NCBI GenBank assembly: GCA_014860355.1
Contig: JACZJV010000026.1
Coordinates: 1 to 51,916, forward strand
Length of the DNA: 51,916 nucleotides
Direction: 5' to 3'
Origin: Burkholderiales bacterium
GTDB lineage: Bacteria > Pseudomonadota > Gammaproteobacteria > Burkholderiales > SG8-39
Part shown: positions 11,025-19,337 of the stretch, in pieces
Layout of the letters: the number at the start of each line of letters is the position of its first letter
Position numbering within the stretch: position 1 is the stretch's first letter
Translations under genes and position numbers: made by a program
The notes under the pieces: generated by a model
Seen by the model: the letters and a program-made list of their open reading frames with translations, nothing else
Database searches by the model: none
What the model was told of the DNA's origin: nothing

Positions 11025-11067
11025 TTGCCGATCCTGGTGCGCCCAGCCCGGCGCCTGATATCCGGTC

Positions 11068-11844
11068 ATGTTACGCATTATCACACTCAACCTCAACGGC
11101 ATACGTTCGGCGGTGAGCAAAGGCCTGCTCGACTGGCTCGCAGCGCAGGAGGCCGATGTGGTCTGCGTGCAGGAAGTGAAGGCGCAGTTGACCGACATCG
11201 CGCCTGCGATTCTCAACCCGGATTCCTATTCTGGTCATTTCAGCTGCGCTGAAAAGAAAGGCTACAGCGGCGTCGGCCTGTATTGCCGCGAGGCGCCGGA
11301 CAAGGTGATCAGCGGCTTTGGTTCCAGAGAGTTCGACGCCGAAGGCCGCTATCTGCGCGCCGATTTCGGCAATCTCAGCGTGATCTCCGTATATCTGCCC
11401 TCGGGCTCGAGTTCCGAGGAGCGTCAGCAGGCGAAATTCCGCTTCATGCGCGAGTTCATGCCGCACCTTGCCGGGTTGAAGGCGAGCGGGCGCGAAATCC
11501 TGATCTGCGGCGACTGGAACATCGCGCACAAGGAAATCGACCTGAAGAACTGGCGCGGCAACCAGAAGAATTCCGGCTTTCTGCCCGAAGAGCGAGCCTG
11601 GCTAGGGGAAGTATTCGAGCAGTGCGGCTGGGTCGACGTGTTCCGGCGGCTGAATCAGCAGCCGGAACAATACACCTGGTGGTCGAACCGCGGCCAGGCC
11701 TGGGCAAAGAACGTGGGCTGGCGCATCGACTACCAGATCGCCACGCCGGGGGTGGCGCAGGGCGCTAAGTCCGAGTCAATCTACAAAGAGCAGCGCTTCA
11801 GCGACCACGCGCCGCTGACCATCGACTACGACTGGACCCTGTAG
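11068..11844 (+). CDS. xth: Exodeoxyribonuclease III family AP endonuclease
   Basis: This is a DNA-repair enzyme of the ExoIII/EEP fold that cleaves at abasic sites and has 3'-end exonuclease activity. The 258-residue protein carries the metal and catalytic motifs LNLNGIRSA (residues 7-15), VQEVKA (about 34-39), GDWNIAHKEIDLKNW (about 149-163) and SDHAPL near the C-terminus. Length is typical. It is divergent from pyrE with a 43-bp gap. A small hairpin (CCGGGA-TTG-TCCCGG, 11860-11874) follows the stop but lacks a T tract. Confidence 0.96.
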   Translation: MLRIITLNLNGIRSAVSKGLLDWLAAQEADVVCVQEVKAQLTDIAPAILNPDSYSGHFSCAEKKGYSGVGLYCREAPDKVISGFGSREFDAEGRYLRADFGNLSVISVYLPSGSSSEERQQAKFRFMREFMPHLAGLKASGREILICGDWNIAHKEIDLKNWRGNQKNSGFLPEERAWLGEVFEQCGWVDVFRRLNQQPEQYTWWSNRGQAWAKNVGWRIDYQIATPGVAQGAKSESIYKEQRFSDHAPLTIDYDWTL

Positions 11845-12121
11845 CGTCGGCAGGGCTGGCCGGGATTGTCCCGGACTTCGTGTCGCGCGGTGAAACCGCT
11901 GTTTTACCGCTGTTGCAGCCTGTCCTCGGCGCTACCAAGAGCGCCGCCGGTCGCGCGGCCGCAAGATAGTCGCCGGCAAGCCCGCCCGGCTTCGCCGCCT
12001 GGATAGTCGCCCCTCCCCCGTCTTTTGCGCCGACCGTATGCAGCAGAAATCACGGCTGGGGCAAACAGTACATTGCATTGCGATACAATTCATGAGGATG
12101 AGCAACACGCCGGGCCCAGCC

Positions 12122-13465
12122 ATGAATACTCATACCACCGCGTCGGCTGCCGCTACTTCGGCCTGCGATGTACTGGTAATCGGTGGCGGGCCCGCAGGCG
12201 CGACAGCCGCCGCGCTGCTGGCCGAGCGCGGCTACCGTGTGACCCTGCTGGAGAAGGCGCGCCATCCGCGATTTCATATCGGCGAATCGCTGCTCCCAGC
12301 CAATCTGCCGCTTTTTGAAAGGCTAGGCGTGGCGGATGCCGTCGAGGCCATCGGCATGGAAAAATGGGGCGCAGAATTTGTCTCGCCCTGGCATGAGCAC
12401 AAACAATCGTTCGAATTTTCCGATGCCATGGACAAGTCCATGCCCATGGCCTACCACGTGCGCCGCGCCGAGTTCGACGAAATTCTGCTGCGCAACGCCA
12501 GCCGCAGGAATGCCCGAGTTGTGGAAGGCTGTCAGGTACGGGACGTCGATTTCCTGCCCGACAAGGGCGGTGCGCGGGTGCAAGCCCGGCACGATGACGG
12601 CAGCATCGAAACGGTGCATGCACGGTTTGTGCTGGATGCCTCGGGCCGCGAGACCTTTCTTGGCAATCGCTTGAAGTCCAAGCGGCGCAACAGGAAACAC
12701 AACAGCAGCGCCATCTACGCCCATTTTTCGGGAGCCAAGCGCAATCCGGGCAAGGCCGCAGGGGATATCACCATCTACTGGTTCGAACACGGCTGGTTCT
12801 GGCTGATCCCGCTCGCGGGCGGCACGGCGAGCGTCGGCGCGGTGACGTGGCCGTATTATCTGAAATCGCGCAACAAGAAGCCGCTCGAACAGTTCTTTCA
12901 GGAAACCATCGCGCTGTGCGCGCCCTTGAGCGAGCGGCTGAAGCATGCACAACCGGTCTCGCCGGTAGAAGCCACCGGCAATTATTCCTACGTCTGCGAG
13001 CGCACCCACGGCAGCAATTATCTGCTGCTGGGCGATGCCTACACCTTCATAGACCCGGTGTTTTCCTCCGGCGTGATGCTGGCCATGCAAAGCGCCTTTG
13101 CGGCGGCCGACGCCGTGGACGTCTGCCTGCGCTATCCGCAGCGGTCGGCCGCTGCGCTGAAAAAATTCGACCGCACTATGCGGCTCGGTCCGGAGGCGTT
13201 TTCCTGGTTTATTTACCGGGTCACCAACCCCACCATGCGCGACATGTTCATGCAGCCGCGCAATGTTCTTCGCGTAAAGGAGGCACTGCTGTCAGTGCTG
13301 GCCGGTGACATATACGGCAGAACCCCGATTCGCGGCCCGCTGCTGCTGTTCAAGGGACTGTACTACGCGACCAGCCTGCTCAATTTCAGGCGCACATTGA
13401 AGTCATGGCGGGCGCGCCAGCGCAACCTCCGGGTTGTGGATGAAACTGGCGCGACGGTGGATTGA
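12122..13465 (+). CDS. Halogenase-like FAD-dependent oxidoreductase of the aryl-polyene locus
   Basis: A flavoprotein of the FADH2-dependent halogenase/geranylgeranyl-reductase fold. Numbered from the start used here (447 residues), it has a dinucleotide motif GGGPAG (21-26), GESLLP (54-59) and the FAD-contacting LLLGDAY (301-307). It also has both signatures associated with flavin halogenases: WxWxIP as WFWLIP (225-230) and FxxPxxSxG as FIDPVFSSG (309-317). Lys81 in EKWGAEF lies where the catalytic lysine of tryptophan halogenases lies. Relatives occur in xanthomonadin-type clusters, where pigments are brominated. Halogenation is inference; a reductase or desaturase role is possible. Alternative starts are at 12092 and 12098. 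A TACAAT -10-like hexamer lies at 12084-12089. First gene of a three-gene plus-strand unit. Confidence 0.85.
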   Translation: MNTHTTASAAATSACDVLVIGGGPAGATAAALLAERGYRVTLLEKARHPRFHIGESLLPANLPLFERLGVADAVEAIGMEKWGAEFVSPWHEHKQSFEFSDAMDKSMPMAYHVRRAEFDEILLRNASRRNARVVEGCQVRDVDFLPDKGGARVQARHDDGSIETVHARFVLDASGRETFLGNRLKSKRRNRKHNSSAIYAHFSGAKRNPGKAAGDITIYWFEHGWFWLIPLAGGTASVGAVTWPYYLKSRNKKPLEQFFQETIALCAPLSERLKHAQPVSPVEATGNYSYVCERTHGSNYLLLGDAYTFIDPVFSSGVMLAMQSAFAAADAVDVCLRYPQRSAAALKKFDRTMRLGPEAFSWFIYRVTNPTMRDMFMQPRNVLRVKEALLSVLAGDIYGRTPIRGPLLLFKGLYYATSLLNFRRTLKSWRARQRNLRVVDETGATVD

Positions 13466-13467
13466 TC

Positions 13468-14289
13468 ATGCGTGCTGCATTGCGTGTGTTGCTCAATGGC
13501 TACGATTGCCTGGTGCTGTATCTCGGCTTGGCCTGGCTCGGGATACTGTGCCTGGCCTGGACGCCCGTCGCGATGATCATGTACGCGCTGCTCTCCGAGC
13601 GCCGGGGGCGGGCGCTGGGGCGCTATGTAATCATGGTGGCATTTCGGCTTTACCTTGCCAGCCTGAGCGTGTCGCGCCGGTGCAGCTTTGACCTGGAGGC
13701 GCTGGATGCCCTGCGCGATGGACCGCCGCTGATCATTGCGCCCAATCATCCGTGCATGCTGGATGCCGTGATGGTGATTTCACGCCTGCCCAATGTCGCC
13801 TGCGTGCTCAAAGCCGATTTGATGAACAATATCTTTCTCGGCGCGGGCAGCCGGCTGGCGCGCTATATCCGCAATGAGCCGGTGCGGCGCATGGTGCAGC
13901 TGGCAAGCGAAGATTTTGCCTGTGGCAGCCATCTGCTGTTATTCCCGGAAGGTACCCGCACCACCGTGTCCCCGGTCAATCCGTTCAAGGGCAGTGTCGG
14001 CCTGATCGCGCGTCATGCACAGGTGCCGGTGCAGACGATACTGATAGAAACCGACTCGGAATATCTGAGAAAGGGCTGGCCGCTGTTCCGCAAACCGCCC
14101 ATGCCGATCCATTACCGGGTGCGGCTGGGACGGCGCTTCGATCCACCGACGCATATCCGGCGCTATATGGCGGAACTCGAGCACTACTTTGCGCAGGAGC
14201 TGGTACCAGGCGCGGCATTTAAGCCGGTCAACTCCCTGCCCAGGCAGGCTGAGCGTAGGCCAGAACTCACTTCGCGCACGCCGCCATGA
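13468..14289 (+). CDS. PlsC-like lysophospholipid-type acyltransferase
   Basis: The 273-residue protein has two N-terminal hydrophobic segments (about residues 5-40 and 50-65) followed by a PlsC domain. The acyltransferase motif HX4D is visible as NHPCMLD, and the substrate-binding motif as FPEGTRT. Such enzymes occur in aryl-polyene clusters and are thought to acylate the lipid or glycolipid part of the pigment. The ATG at 13468 begins two bases after the stop of the halogenase-like gene; a TTG at 13462 in the same frame overlaps that gene. The end overlaps the glycosyltransferase start by 4 bp. Confidence 0.88.
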   Translation: MRAALRVLLNGYDCLVLYLGLAWLGILCLAWTPVAMIMYALLSERRGRALGRYVIMVAFRLYLASLSVSRRCSFDLEALDALRDGPPLIIAPNHPCMLDAVMVISRLPNVACVLKADLMNNIFLGAGSRLARYIRNEPVRRMVQLASEDFACGSHLLLFPEGTRTTVSPVNPFKGSVGLIARHAQVPVQTILIETDSEYLRKGWPLFRKPPMPIHYRVRLGRRFDPPTHIRRYMAELEHYFAQELVPGAAFKPVNSLPRQAERRPELTSRTPP

Positions 14290-15050
14290 TGGCTGCCTCG
14301 AGCACGCATCTGGTCATCATTCCCAGCTATAACCCCGGCACCAAAGTCTACGAAACCGTGCGCGCGGCGCGCCGATACTGGACCCCGGTTTGGGTAGTGG
14401 TCGACGGCAGCACCGACGGCAGCGCCGAACGCCTGCTGGCGATGGCGGAGCAAGACGCCGGCCTGCGCGTGATCGTCCTGCCGCGCAATCAGGGCAAGGG
14501 CGCGGCAGTGCTGCACGGCCTGGACCAGGCGGCAGCGGCCGGATTCAGTCACGCGCTGACCATGGATTCGGATGGTCAGCATGCGCCCGAACGCATCCCG
14601 GCGTTCATGTCGGAATCCACAAGGCAGCCGGCTGCAATGATACTGGGGGTGCCGGTATTCGATGCCAGTGCGCCGGGCTTGCGCGTGAAAGGGCGGCGCA
14701 TATCCAACTGGTGGGCCAATCTGGAAACGCTGTGGGCAGGCATAGGCGACTCGCTCTTCGGCTTCCGCGTGTATCCGGTCGAAGCCTTGCGGCGGGTGAT
14801 GCGCGCTCAGCCGTGGATGCGCCACTTCGATTTCGACCCCGAGGCCGTGGTGCGCCTGTGCTGGCGCGGGGTGAGGCCGGTCAATCTGCCCGCCCCGGTG
14901 CGCTACTACAGCGCGGCGGAGGGCGGCGTGTCGCATTTCCGCTACCTGCGCGACAACCTGTTGTTGACCTGGATGCACGCGCGCCTGTTTGTCGGATTCG
15001 TATTGCGCCTGCCCGTTTTGCTGGCCAGGCGTGCGCGGGGACGGTTCTAG
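14286..15050 (+). CDS. GT2-family glycosyltransferase of the aryl-polyene locus
   Basis: The 254-residue product is a GT-A fold family 2 glycosyltransferase of the dolichyl-phosphate-mannose-synthase type. It shows the entry motif IIPSYNPG, the nucleotide-binding VVVDGSTDGS (about residues 37-46), the metal-binding DxD in MDSDGQH (about 95-101), and FDFDPEAVVRLCWRG further on. The C-terminus has a hydrophobic stretch that may sit at the membrane. In aryl-polyene clusters GT2 proteins are expected to add sugar to the pigment or its lipid. It overlaps the upstream acyltransferase gene and ends facing the minus-strand operon. Confidence 0.88.
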   Translation: MMAASSTHLVIIPSYNPGTKVYETVRAARRYWTPVWVVVDGSTDGSAERLLAMAEQDAGLRVIVLPRNQGKGAAVLHGLDQAAAAGFSHALTMDSDGQHAPERIPAFMSESTRQPAAMILGVPVFDASAPGLRVKGRRISNWWANLETLWAGIGDSLFGFRVYPVEALRRVMRAQPWMRHFDFDPEAVVRLCWRGVRPVNLPAPVRYYSAAEGGVSHFRYLRDNLLLTWMHARLFVGFVLRLPVLLARRARGRF

Positions 15051-15114
15051 GACGATGATAGTCAAACATGGGGACTTGGATCGCGCCCCCCGTTCGTTGC
15101 AGAGTTGCGCCTGG

Positions 15115-15195
15115 TGCGCGGACGAGAGGCCGTCCGCGCGGATCGTGGCCTGCGCACGGATGATGAAGCCATCCGTACGCAATCGACGATCTTGT
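15115..15195. repeat. 81-bp palindromic dispersed repeat, copy A
   Basis: An ungapped 81-bp match to 30320-30400 (66 identical positions by my hand count). It contains two hairpins. The first, GCGCGGACG (15116-15124) with CGTCCGCGC (15131-15139), is perfect and kept in both copies. The second pairs GATCGT..CACGGATG with CATCCGTACG..ACGATC and is imperfect here. A degenerate third arm (CGTACGCAAGCCACGATCTT) follows near 15229-15248. It lies between the convergent glycosyltransferase and methyltransferase genes, the usual place for REP-like elements. Confidence 0.8.
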
Positions 15196-15281
15196 ATCGA
15201 AACCACGCCATCCTTGTATCAACCATACGTACGCAAGCCACGATCTTTGACGAACCCGGTTTCCATATTTTGAAATTGGCT

Positions 15282-16052
15282 CTAAGTCAATGCAGAATCG
15301 GCCTTGAGCGCCTGATATTCCGAAAACACGCCGAGTTCCAGATGCCGTTTAACCTGCGTCAGCCCCGCAGCACTTAGGGTCGTCAGCACCTGCTCTGGGG
15401 GCACGCAGGCTTCGATGCTGTCCCAGTGATAGCGCCAGATCGTCGCGGTATCTTTTTGACGGGAAACGAATCGCGTCAGGAACGGCAGCACGCCGCGCAT
15501 ATAGGTTTTGAGCAGCCATGCCCCGACACGGTTCTGCGCCTGGGTAATTTCAAGCAGGCATAATCGGCCACCGGGCTTCAACACCCGTTCGAACTCGGCA
15601 AAGGCCACGCCCAGATCGCTGAAATGGCGCAGCGCATAACCCATGCTCAAGAAATCAAAATGATCGTCGGGAAAAGGCAGGGATTCGGCCCGACCTTCGA
15701 TCAACACCATTGCCGCGGGTAACTTTGCGGCGGCCATCATGCCGGGGCTGGGATCGACCCCGGTGACCAGGGCGGCATCGCCGGCCAAAATGCAGGCCTG
15801 CGCCGCGACCAGTCCGGTACCCACGCCGACGTCCAGTACCTTCATCCCGCTTCTCAGGCCACCGCGTACGAGCGCCTGGCGCCGGTAGCGGGAACCGGAG
15901 CCCCATGCAAATATCGCCTCGATGTGGTCGTAATCCGGCGCGGTCTTGTCGAACATCTCGCGCAGATACGCTTGCCGATCCTGCTCTGTCCGGTAGTAAT
16001 CGGTCAGCGGGATATGCGGTGCATGCACTGGCGCGGGTTTGGTGGGGTTCAT
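15282..16052 (-). CDS. SAM-dependent methyltransferase (UbiE-like) of the aryl-polyene locus
   Basis: A class I methyltransferase of 256 residues. SAM motif I is VLDVGVGTGLVA (about residues 71-82), followed by a TGVDPSPGMM segment and LSMGYALRHFSDL, a UbiE-like signature, then VLKPGGRLCLLEI. In this context it probably methylates the aryl head group or a ring hydroxyl, as proposed for aryl-polyene clusters; the substrate is not shown by sequence. The start at 16052 (MNPTKPAPVH) was chosen because the 78 bases of open frame upstream overlap the ketoreductase gene. It is the last gene of the minus-strand block, 13 bp after the ketoreductase. Confidence 0.88.
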   Translation of the reverse strand: MNPTKPAPVHAPHIPLTDYYRTEQDRQAYLREMFDKTAPDYDHIEAIFAWGSGSRYRRQALVRGGLRSGMKVLDVGVGTGLVAAQACILAGDAALVTGVDPSPGMMAAAKLPAAMVLIEGRAESLPFPDDHFDFLSMGYALRHFSDLGVAFAEFERVLKPGGRLCLLEITQAQNRVGAWLLKTYMRGVLPFLTRFVSRQKDTATIWRYHWDSIEACVPPEQVLTTLSAAGLTQVKRHLELGVFSEYQALKADSALT

Positions 16053-16065
16053 ATTGCCCTGATCG

Positions 16066-16785
16066 TCAAACGATGCCGCCGTTGATGGAGATAATCTGCC
16101 CGGTGATATAGGCCGCCTGCATTGAGGCAAGAAATCCGATCAGATCGGCAACCTCTTCCGGGGTGCCGGCGCGTTTCATCGGTACCATGCGCGCGATAGC
16201 CTCGGCGTCGAACGCAGATTCGCTCATGGGGGTATCGATGACGCCGGGCGCTACGGCATTGACGGTGATGCCCCGGCTGGCGACTTCCTGCGCCAGCGAC
16301 TTGGTGGCTGAATTGAGTGCGCCCTTGGCCGCGGAATAATTGACCTGACCGCGATTGCCGGTCAGGGCGGCGATGGAAGACACATTGATGATGCGCCCCC
16401 AGCGGCTGCGTATCATCGGCAGCATCAGCGGCTGGGTGACGTTGAAAAAGCCGTTGACCGACACGTCTATCACCCGGCGCCACTGCTCGGCGCGCATGCC
16501 CGGGAACACCGCGTCGTCATGGATGCCGGCATTGTTGACCAAAATCTGGACCGGCTGGTGTTCGACGAGGGACATCAGTACATCGGCTGTCGCCCGGCTG
16601 TCCGTCACATCGAAGGCCAGCGCCTGCGCGCTGCCGCCGCCCGCACAAATGGCATCGGCCAGCGCCTGCGCGGCTTGCACTGCGCGATGGGCATGAATGT
16701 ACACATGGCAGCCATCGGCGGCGAGACGGCGGCAGATGGCAGCGCCAATGCCGCCGCTGCCGCCCGTAACCAGGGCGTTTTTCAT
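16066..16785 (-). CDS. 3-oxoacyl-ACP reductase (FabG/ApeQ-like)
   Basis: A short-chain dehydrogenase/reductase of 239 residues with the NADPH motif TGGSGGIGAAI (residues 7-17), NNAG (about 86-89), the catalytic Ser in INVSSIAAL (about 137), and the YSAAKGAL Tyr/Lys pair (about 153/157). The C-terminus (GQIISINGGIV) is FabG-like. It should reduce the beta-keto group of the growing ACP-bound polyene. Its start overlaps the stop of the upstream dehydratase gene (ATGA type), implying translational coupling. Confidence 0.93.
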   Translation of the reverse strand: MKNALVTGGSGGIGAAICRRLAADGCHVYIHAHRAVQAAQALADAICAGGGSAQALAFDVTDSRATADVLMSLVEHQPVQILVNNAGIHDDAVFPGMRAEQWRRVIDVSVNGFFNVTQPLMLPMIRSRWGRIINVSSIAALTGNRGQVNYSAAKGALNSATKSLAQEVASRGITVNAVAPGVIDTPMSESAFDAEAIARMVPMKRAGTPEEVADLIGFLASMQAAYITGQIISINGGIV

Positions 16786-17258
16786 GGTGCCTCTCCCGCA
16801 GTGTGTGCGGGTGCGGCAGCATTGAGCACGACCGCTGCGCGCCCGCCGAGCAGCAGGCGACCCGCTGCGCTGACGCTGAACTGATAAAGAACATTGTTTT
16901 CGCTGCGCGCGATGCAGCTGGCATCGACCAGTAGATCGGCGGTGACGTCGTCCAGCCGCGACACATGCAACTGTGTGCCGCGCACGCTGACCAGATAACC
17001 GACCCGGGCGCGGGAACCCTCCGGCGGCGCCATCAGGGCACCGTGCACGGCCATGGCCTGCGCCGCGTATTCGATGCCGCAGGCGGCGCCAAGCCGGCCG
17101 TAAGCGCGCATTGGGTTGTCAGCCGCGCGGTGGCTGCTCGCGCGACACTGAATGCGCCGCTCATCCCATTCCTCGACGCGATCCAGCAGGCACATGCTGC
17201 CCCGATGCGGGATGCGACGGGCAATCCAGGCGCGGTCCAGTCCGGTTTGATTCAGCAT
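16782..17258 (-). CDS. Hot-dog 3-hydroxyacyl-ACP dehydratase (ApeP-like)
   Basis: A 158-residue hot-dog-fold protein with the FabA/FabZ-like opening RRIPHRGSMCLLDRV (about residues 14-28), where His18 is the likely catalytic residue. In aryl-polyene systems this type (ApeP) pairs with a smaller FabZ-like partner (ApeI, here at 24749-25054) to form a heteromeric dehydratase. Presence of both types in one locus is a strong marker of polyene synthesis. It overlaps the end of the chain-length-factor-like gene by 7 bp and the reductase start by 4 bp. Confidence 0.87.
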   Translation of the reverse strand: MLNQTGLDRAWIARRIPHRGSMCLLDRVEEWDERRIQCRASSHRAADNPMRAYGRLGAACGIEYAAQAMAVHGALMAPPEGSRARVGYLVSVRGTQLHVSRLDDVTADLLVDASCIARSENNVLYQFSVSAAGRLLLGGRAAVVLNAAAPAHTAGEAP

Positions 17259-18049
17259 GGCGTGACTGCCACGGCGAGACGCGTGCTGTCGAGGTAATCC
17301 AGCACGACGTGTTGGTCTTGCCGCAATGCGATAGCGCGCAACAGCGGCAAGCCGCGTGCGGCGGGGATGGCGATGCGCAGATTTTCAAGCACGGGATCGT
17401 CGAGGAGGTCTGCGCTGGCCTCAGTCAGGCCGACGCGGATTTGCGCCAGCGCCCGTGCGCTGCGGTGCGGCGCCAGCACCAGCGCGATGCCAAGCGCATC
17501 GGGGATGGGACGGGCGCTGTACAAGGGCTCCGGGTAAGCGGTGTCACAGGCGAGCAGAACGCAGGGTATGTTATCTGCCACAACCTGGGTCAGCGCTTCC
17601 AGCAGCCCCGCGCCGAAACTGGCGTCAAAAGCGCTCAGCACCGACGACGTGGTCATTGCGCCGGTGGCGATACCCCAGTATCCGGCAGCAACGTTATGCA
17701 CGGAATTGTGAAACCGGGTTGGGGAGATTTGCCGGTCATCCGAGGCAAGCATTTCACAAATGATGTGACAGTTTTCCCCGTCGCCGCCAGACGCGGAAAA
17801 CACGCTGGGCAGGCTGGCTGCGTCGAGTCCGGCCGCCGCGATCGCTTCCAGTCCGGTCGCCAGGGTGAGCTTGACAATTGCGCAACTGCGCCGCCGTTCC
17901 GCCGCGGGCAGCAGCGCGGGCGGCGGCAGCACCGTCTTGTGCGGCCGATAGGGCTCGCGCCCGCCTAGGACGGCCTGACCGGCCGGCCAGTCGGCCAGAC
18001 CGGGTCCGAGCAGGCCGACGCCTTCAATGTATGCGCTGAGCGGGTGCAT
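17252..18049 (-). CDS. Ketosynthase-like chain-length factor (ApeC-like)
   Basis: A 265-residue ketosynthase N-terminal-domain homologue lacking the nucleophile. The segment aligned with the active-site Cys of the next gene (SSACSSSA) reads LSAFDASFGAG, with Phe in place of Cys. The downstream HGTAT and GH histidine motifs of a full ketosynthase are absent and the protein is about 130 residues shorter. It matches the 'chain-length factor' partner that forms a heterodimer with the ketosynthase in aryl-polyene type II synthases. The start at 18049 (MHPLSAYIEG) is 4 bp after the ketosynthase stop. Confidence 0.85.
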   Translation of the reverse strand: MHPLSAYIEGVGLLGPGLADWPAGQAVLGGREPYRPHKTVLPPPALLPAAERRRSCAIVKLTLATGLEAIAAAGLDAASLPSVFSASGGDGENCHIICEMLASDDRQISPTRFHNSVHNVAAGYWGIATGAMTTSSVLSAFDASFGAGLLEALTQVVADNIPCVLLACDTAYPEPLYSARPIPDALGIALVLAPHRSARALAQIRVGLTEASADLLDDPVLENLRIAIPAARGLPLLRAIALRQDQHVVLDYLDSTRLAVAVTPC

Positions 18050-18053
18050 GGAT

Positions 18054-19247
18054 TCAATCCGCGCGCGCAAAAACCAGGCTGCAATTGGTGCCGCCGAATC
18101 CAAACGAATTGCTGAGCACGCGCGCCACCGGCTGCTCGCGATTGTGCAGCAGATAGTCCAGGCCCAGCGCCGGGTCGACTTGTTCGGTGTTGATCCCCGC
18201 GGGCAGCATGCCGTGCTGCAAGCTCAGGGCGCAAATCACTGCTCCCACGCCGCCGGCCGCCCCCAGGGTATGCCCGGTCGCGCCCTTGGTGGAACTGCAC
18301 GGCATGTCCGGGCCGAATACATGTCGGACCGCCTGGGCCTCCGCGGCGTCGTTGCTCTGGGTAGCCGTGCCGTGCAGGTGGATATAGTCGACTTCAGACG
18401 ACTTCAATCCCGCCATTTCCAGCGCATCCTGCATCGCCACGCGCGCACCCAGGCCATCCGGATGCGGCGATGACATGTGATAGGCATCGCTGGACTCACC
18501 TATGCCGAGCAGCAGCACGGCGTCCTCGTCCAGCTGTGCCGGAGCGCGTTCCAGCAGCGCGAAGGCTGCCGCCTCGCCAATCGAGATGCCGTTGCGTTGC
18601 GCATCGAACGGGCGGCATGCACGTTCGGAAATCAGGCCGAGCGCGCTGAAACCATACAGCGTCGTCAGACACAGCGAATCCACGCCCCCCACCACGGCCG
18701 CGTCTATCAGCCCCGTCGCCAGCATGCGGCGCGCTGAGGCAAATACCTTCGCGCTGGACGAACATGCCGAGGACACTACGACCGCCGGACCGGTCAGCCC
18801 AAAATAATGCCGCGTGAAATCGACGACGGAGAACGTGTTGTGTGTGGTGCGGTAATTGAAGTCCGCGGGGAGTGCGCCGGTCACCGGGTCGCGCCGCCGG
18901 TAGGCCAGCTCGGTTTGCAGAATGCCGGAGGTGCTGGTGCCGAGAAACACGCCGATGCGCTGCGCGCCGTATTCTGCGATGGCAGCGCGCACCGCCCCGG
19001 CAAATCCGTCCTGGGTCAATCCCAGCAGCGCAAGCCGGTTGTTGCGGCAATCAAAGTCGGCCAGATGGGCGGGAAGCCGCACTGCATCCACGTCCGCCAC
19101 CTCGCCTATGTAAGTCGCCAGGTCCACCGTCTCGAACGCGCACGGCGCGAGCCCGCCGCGACGCTGGCGCAGCGCGGCCAGCGTCTGCTCGAGGCCGCGG
19201 CCGATGCTGCTGGTCGCAGTGAAATGGGAGAGCCAGAGCGGGTTCAA
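18054..19247 (-). CDS. Beta-ketoacyl-ACP synthase (ApeO-like)
   Basis: A 397-residue condensing enzyme with the full Cys-His-His set: Cys162 in SSACSSSAK, His292 in HLHGTATQSND and His326 in KGATGHTLGAAGG, ending NSFGFGGTNCSLVF. It should elongate the aryl-primed ACP chain with malonyl units together with the chain-length-factor-like protein just downstream. It is the only catalytically complete ketosynthase in the window. A 90-bp gap precedes it, longer than most in this operon, so an internal promoter is possible, though I see no strong one. Confidence 0.95.
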   Translation of the reverse strand: MNPLWLSHFTATSSIGRGLEQTLAALRQRRGGLAPCAFETVDLATYIGEVADVDAVRLPAHLADFDCRNNRLALLGLTQDGFAGAVRAAIAEYGAQRIGVFLGTSTSGILQTELAYRRRDPVTGALPADFNYRTTHNTFSVVDFTRHYFGLTGPAVVVSSACSSSAKVFASARRMLATGLIDAAVVGGVDSLCLTTLYGFSALGLISERACRPFDAQRNGISIGEAAAFALLERAPAQLDEDAVLLLGIGESSDAYHMSSPHPDGLGARVAMQDALEMAGLKSSEVDYIHLHGTATQSNDAAEAQAVRHVFGPDMPCSSTKGATGHTLGAAGGVGAVICALSLQHGMLPAGINTEQVDPALGLDYLLHNREQPVARVLSNSFGFGGTNCSLVFARAD

Positions 19248-19337
19248 GGAAAGACAGGCCGATCGCGATTAAATGGGAAGTCTACCAAGTTCCGGTGATT
19301 GGTTTGGGTCAGTTAGACGGCTGGCGGGTTTGTCCGA

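Noticed and set aside
11860-11874. Hairpin after xth as a terminator
   Set aside because: Stem of only 6 bp with no T tract; mentioned under xth but not called.
15229-15255. Possible CRISPR-like tandem unit next to repeat copy A
   Set aside because: Only one degenerate extra arm is present, with no regular spacing or spacers; better described as part of the palindromic element.
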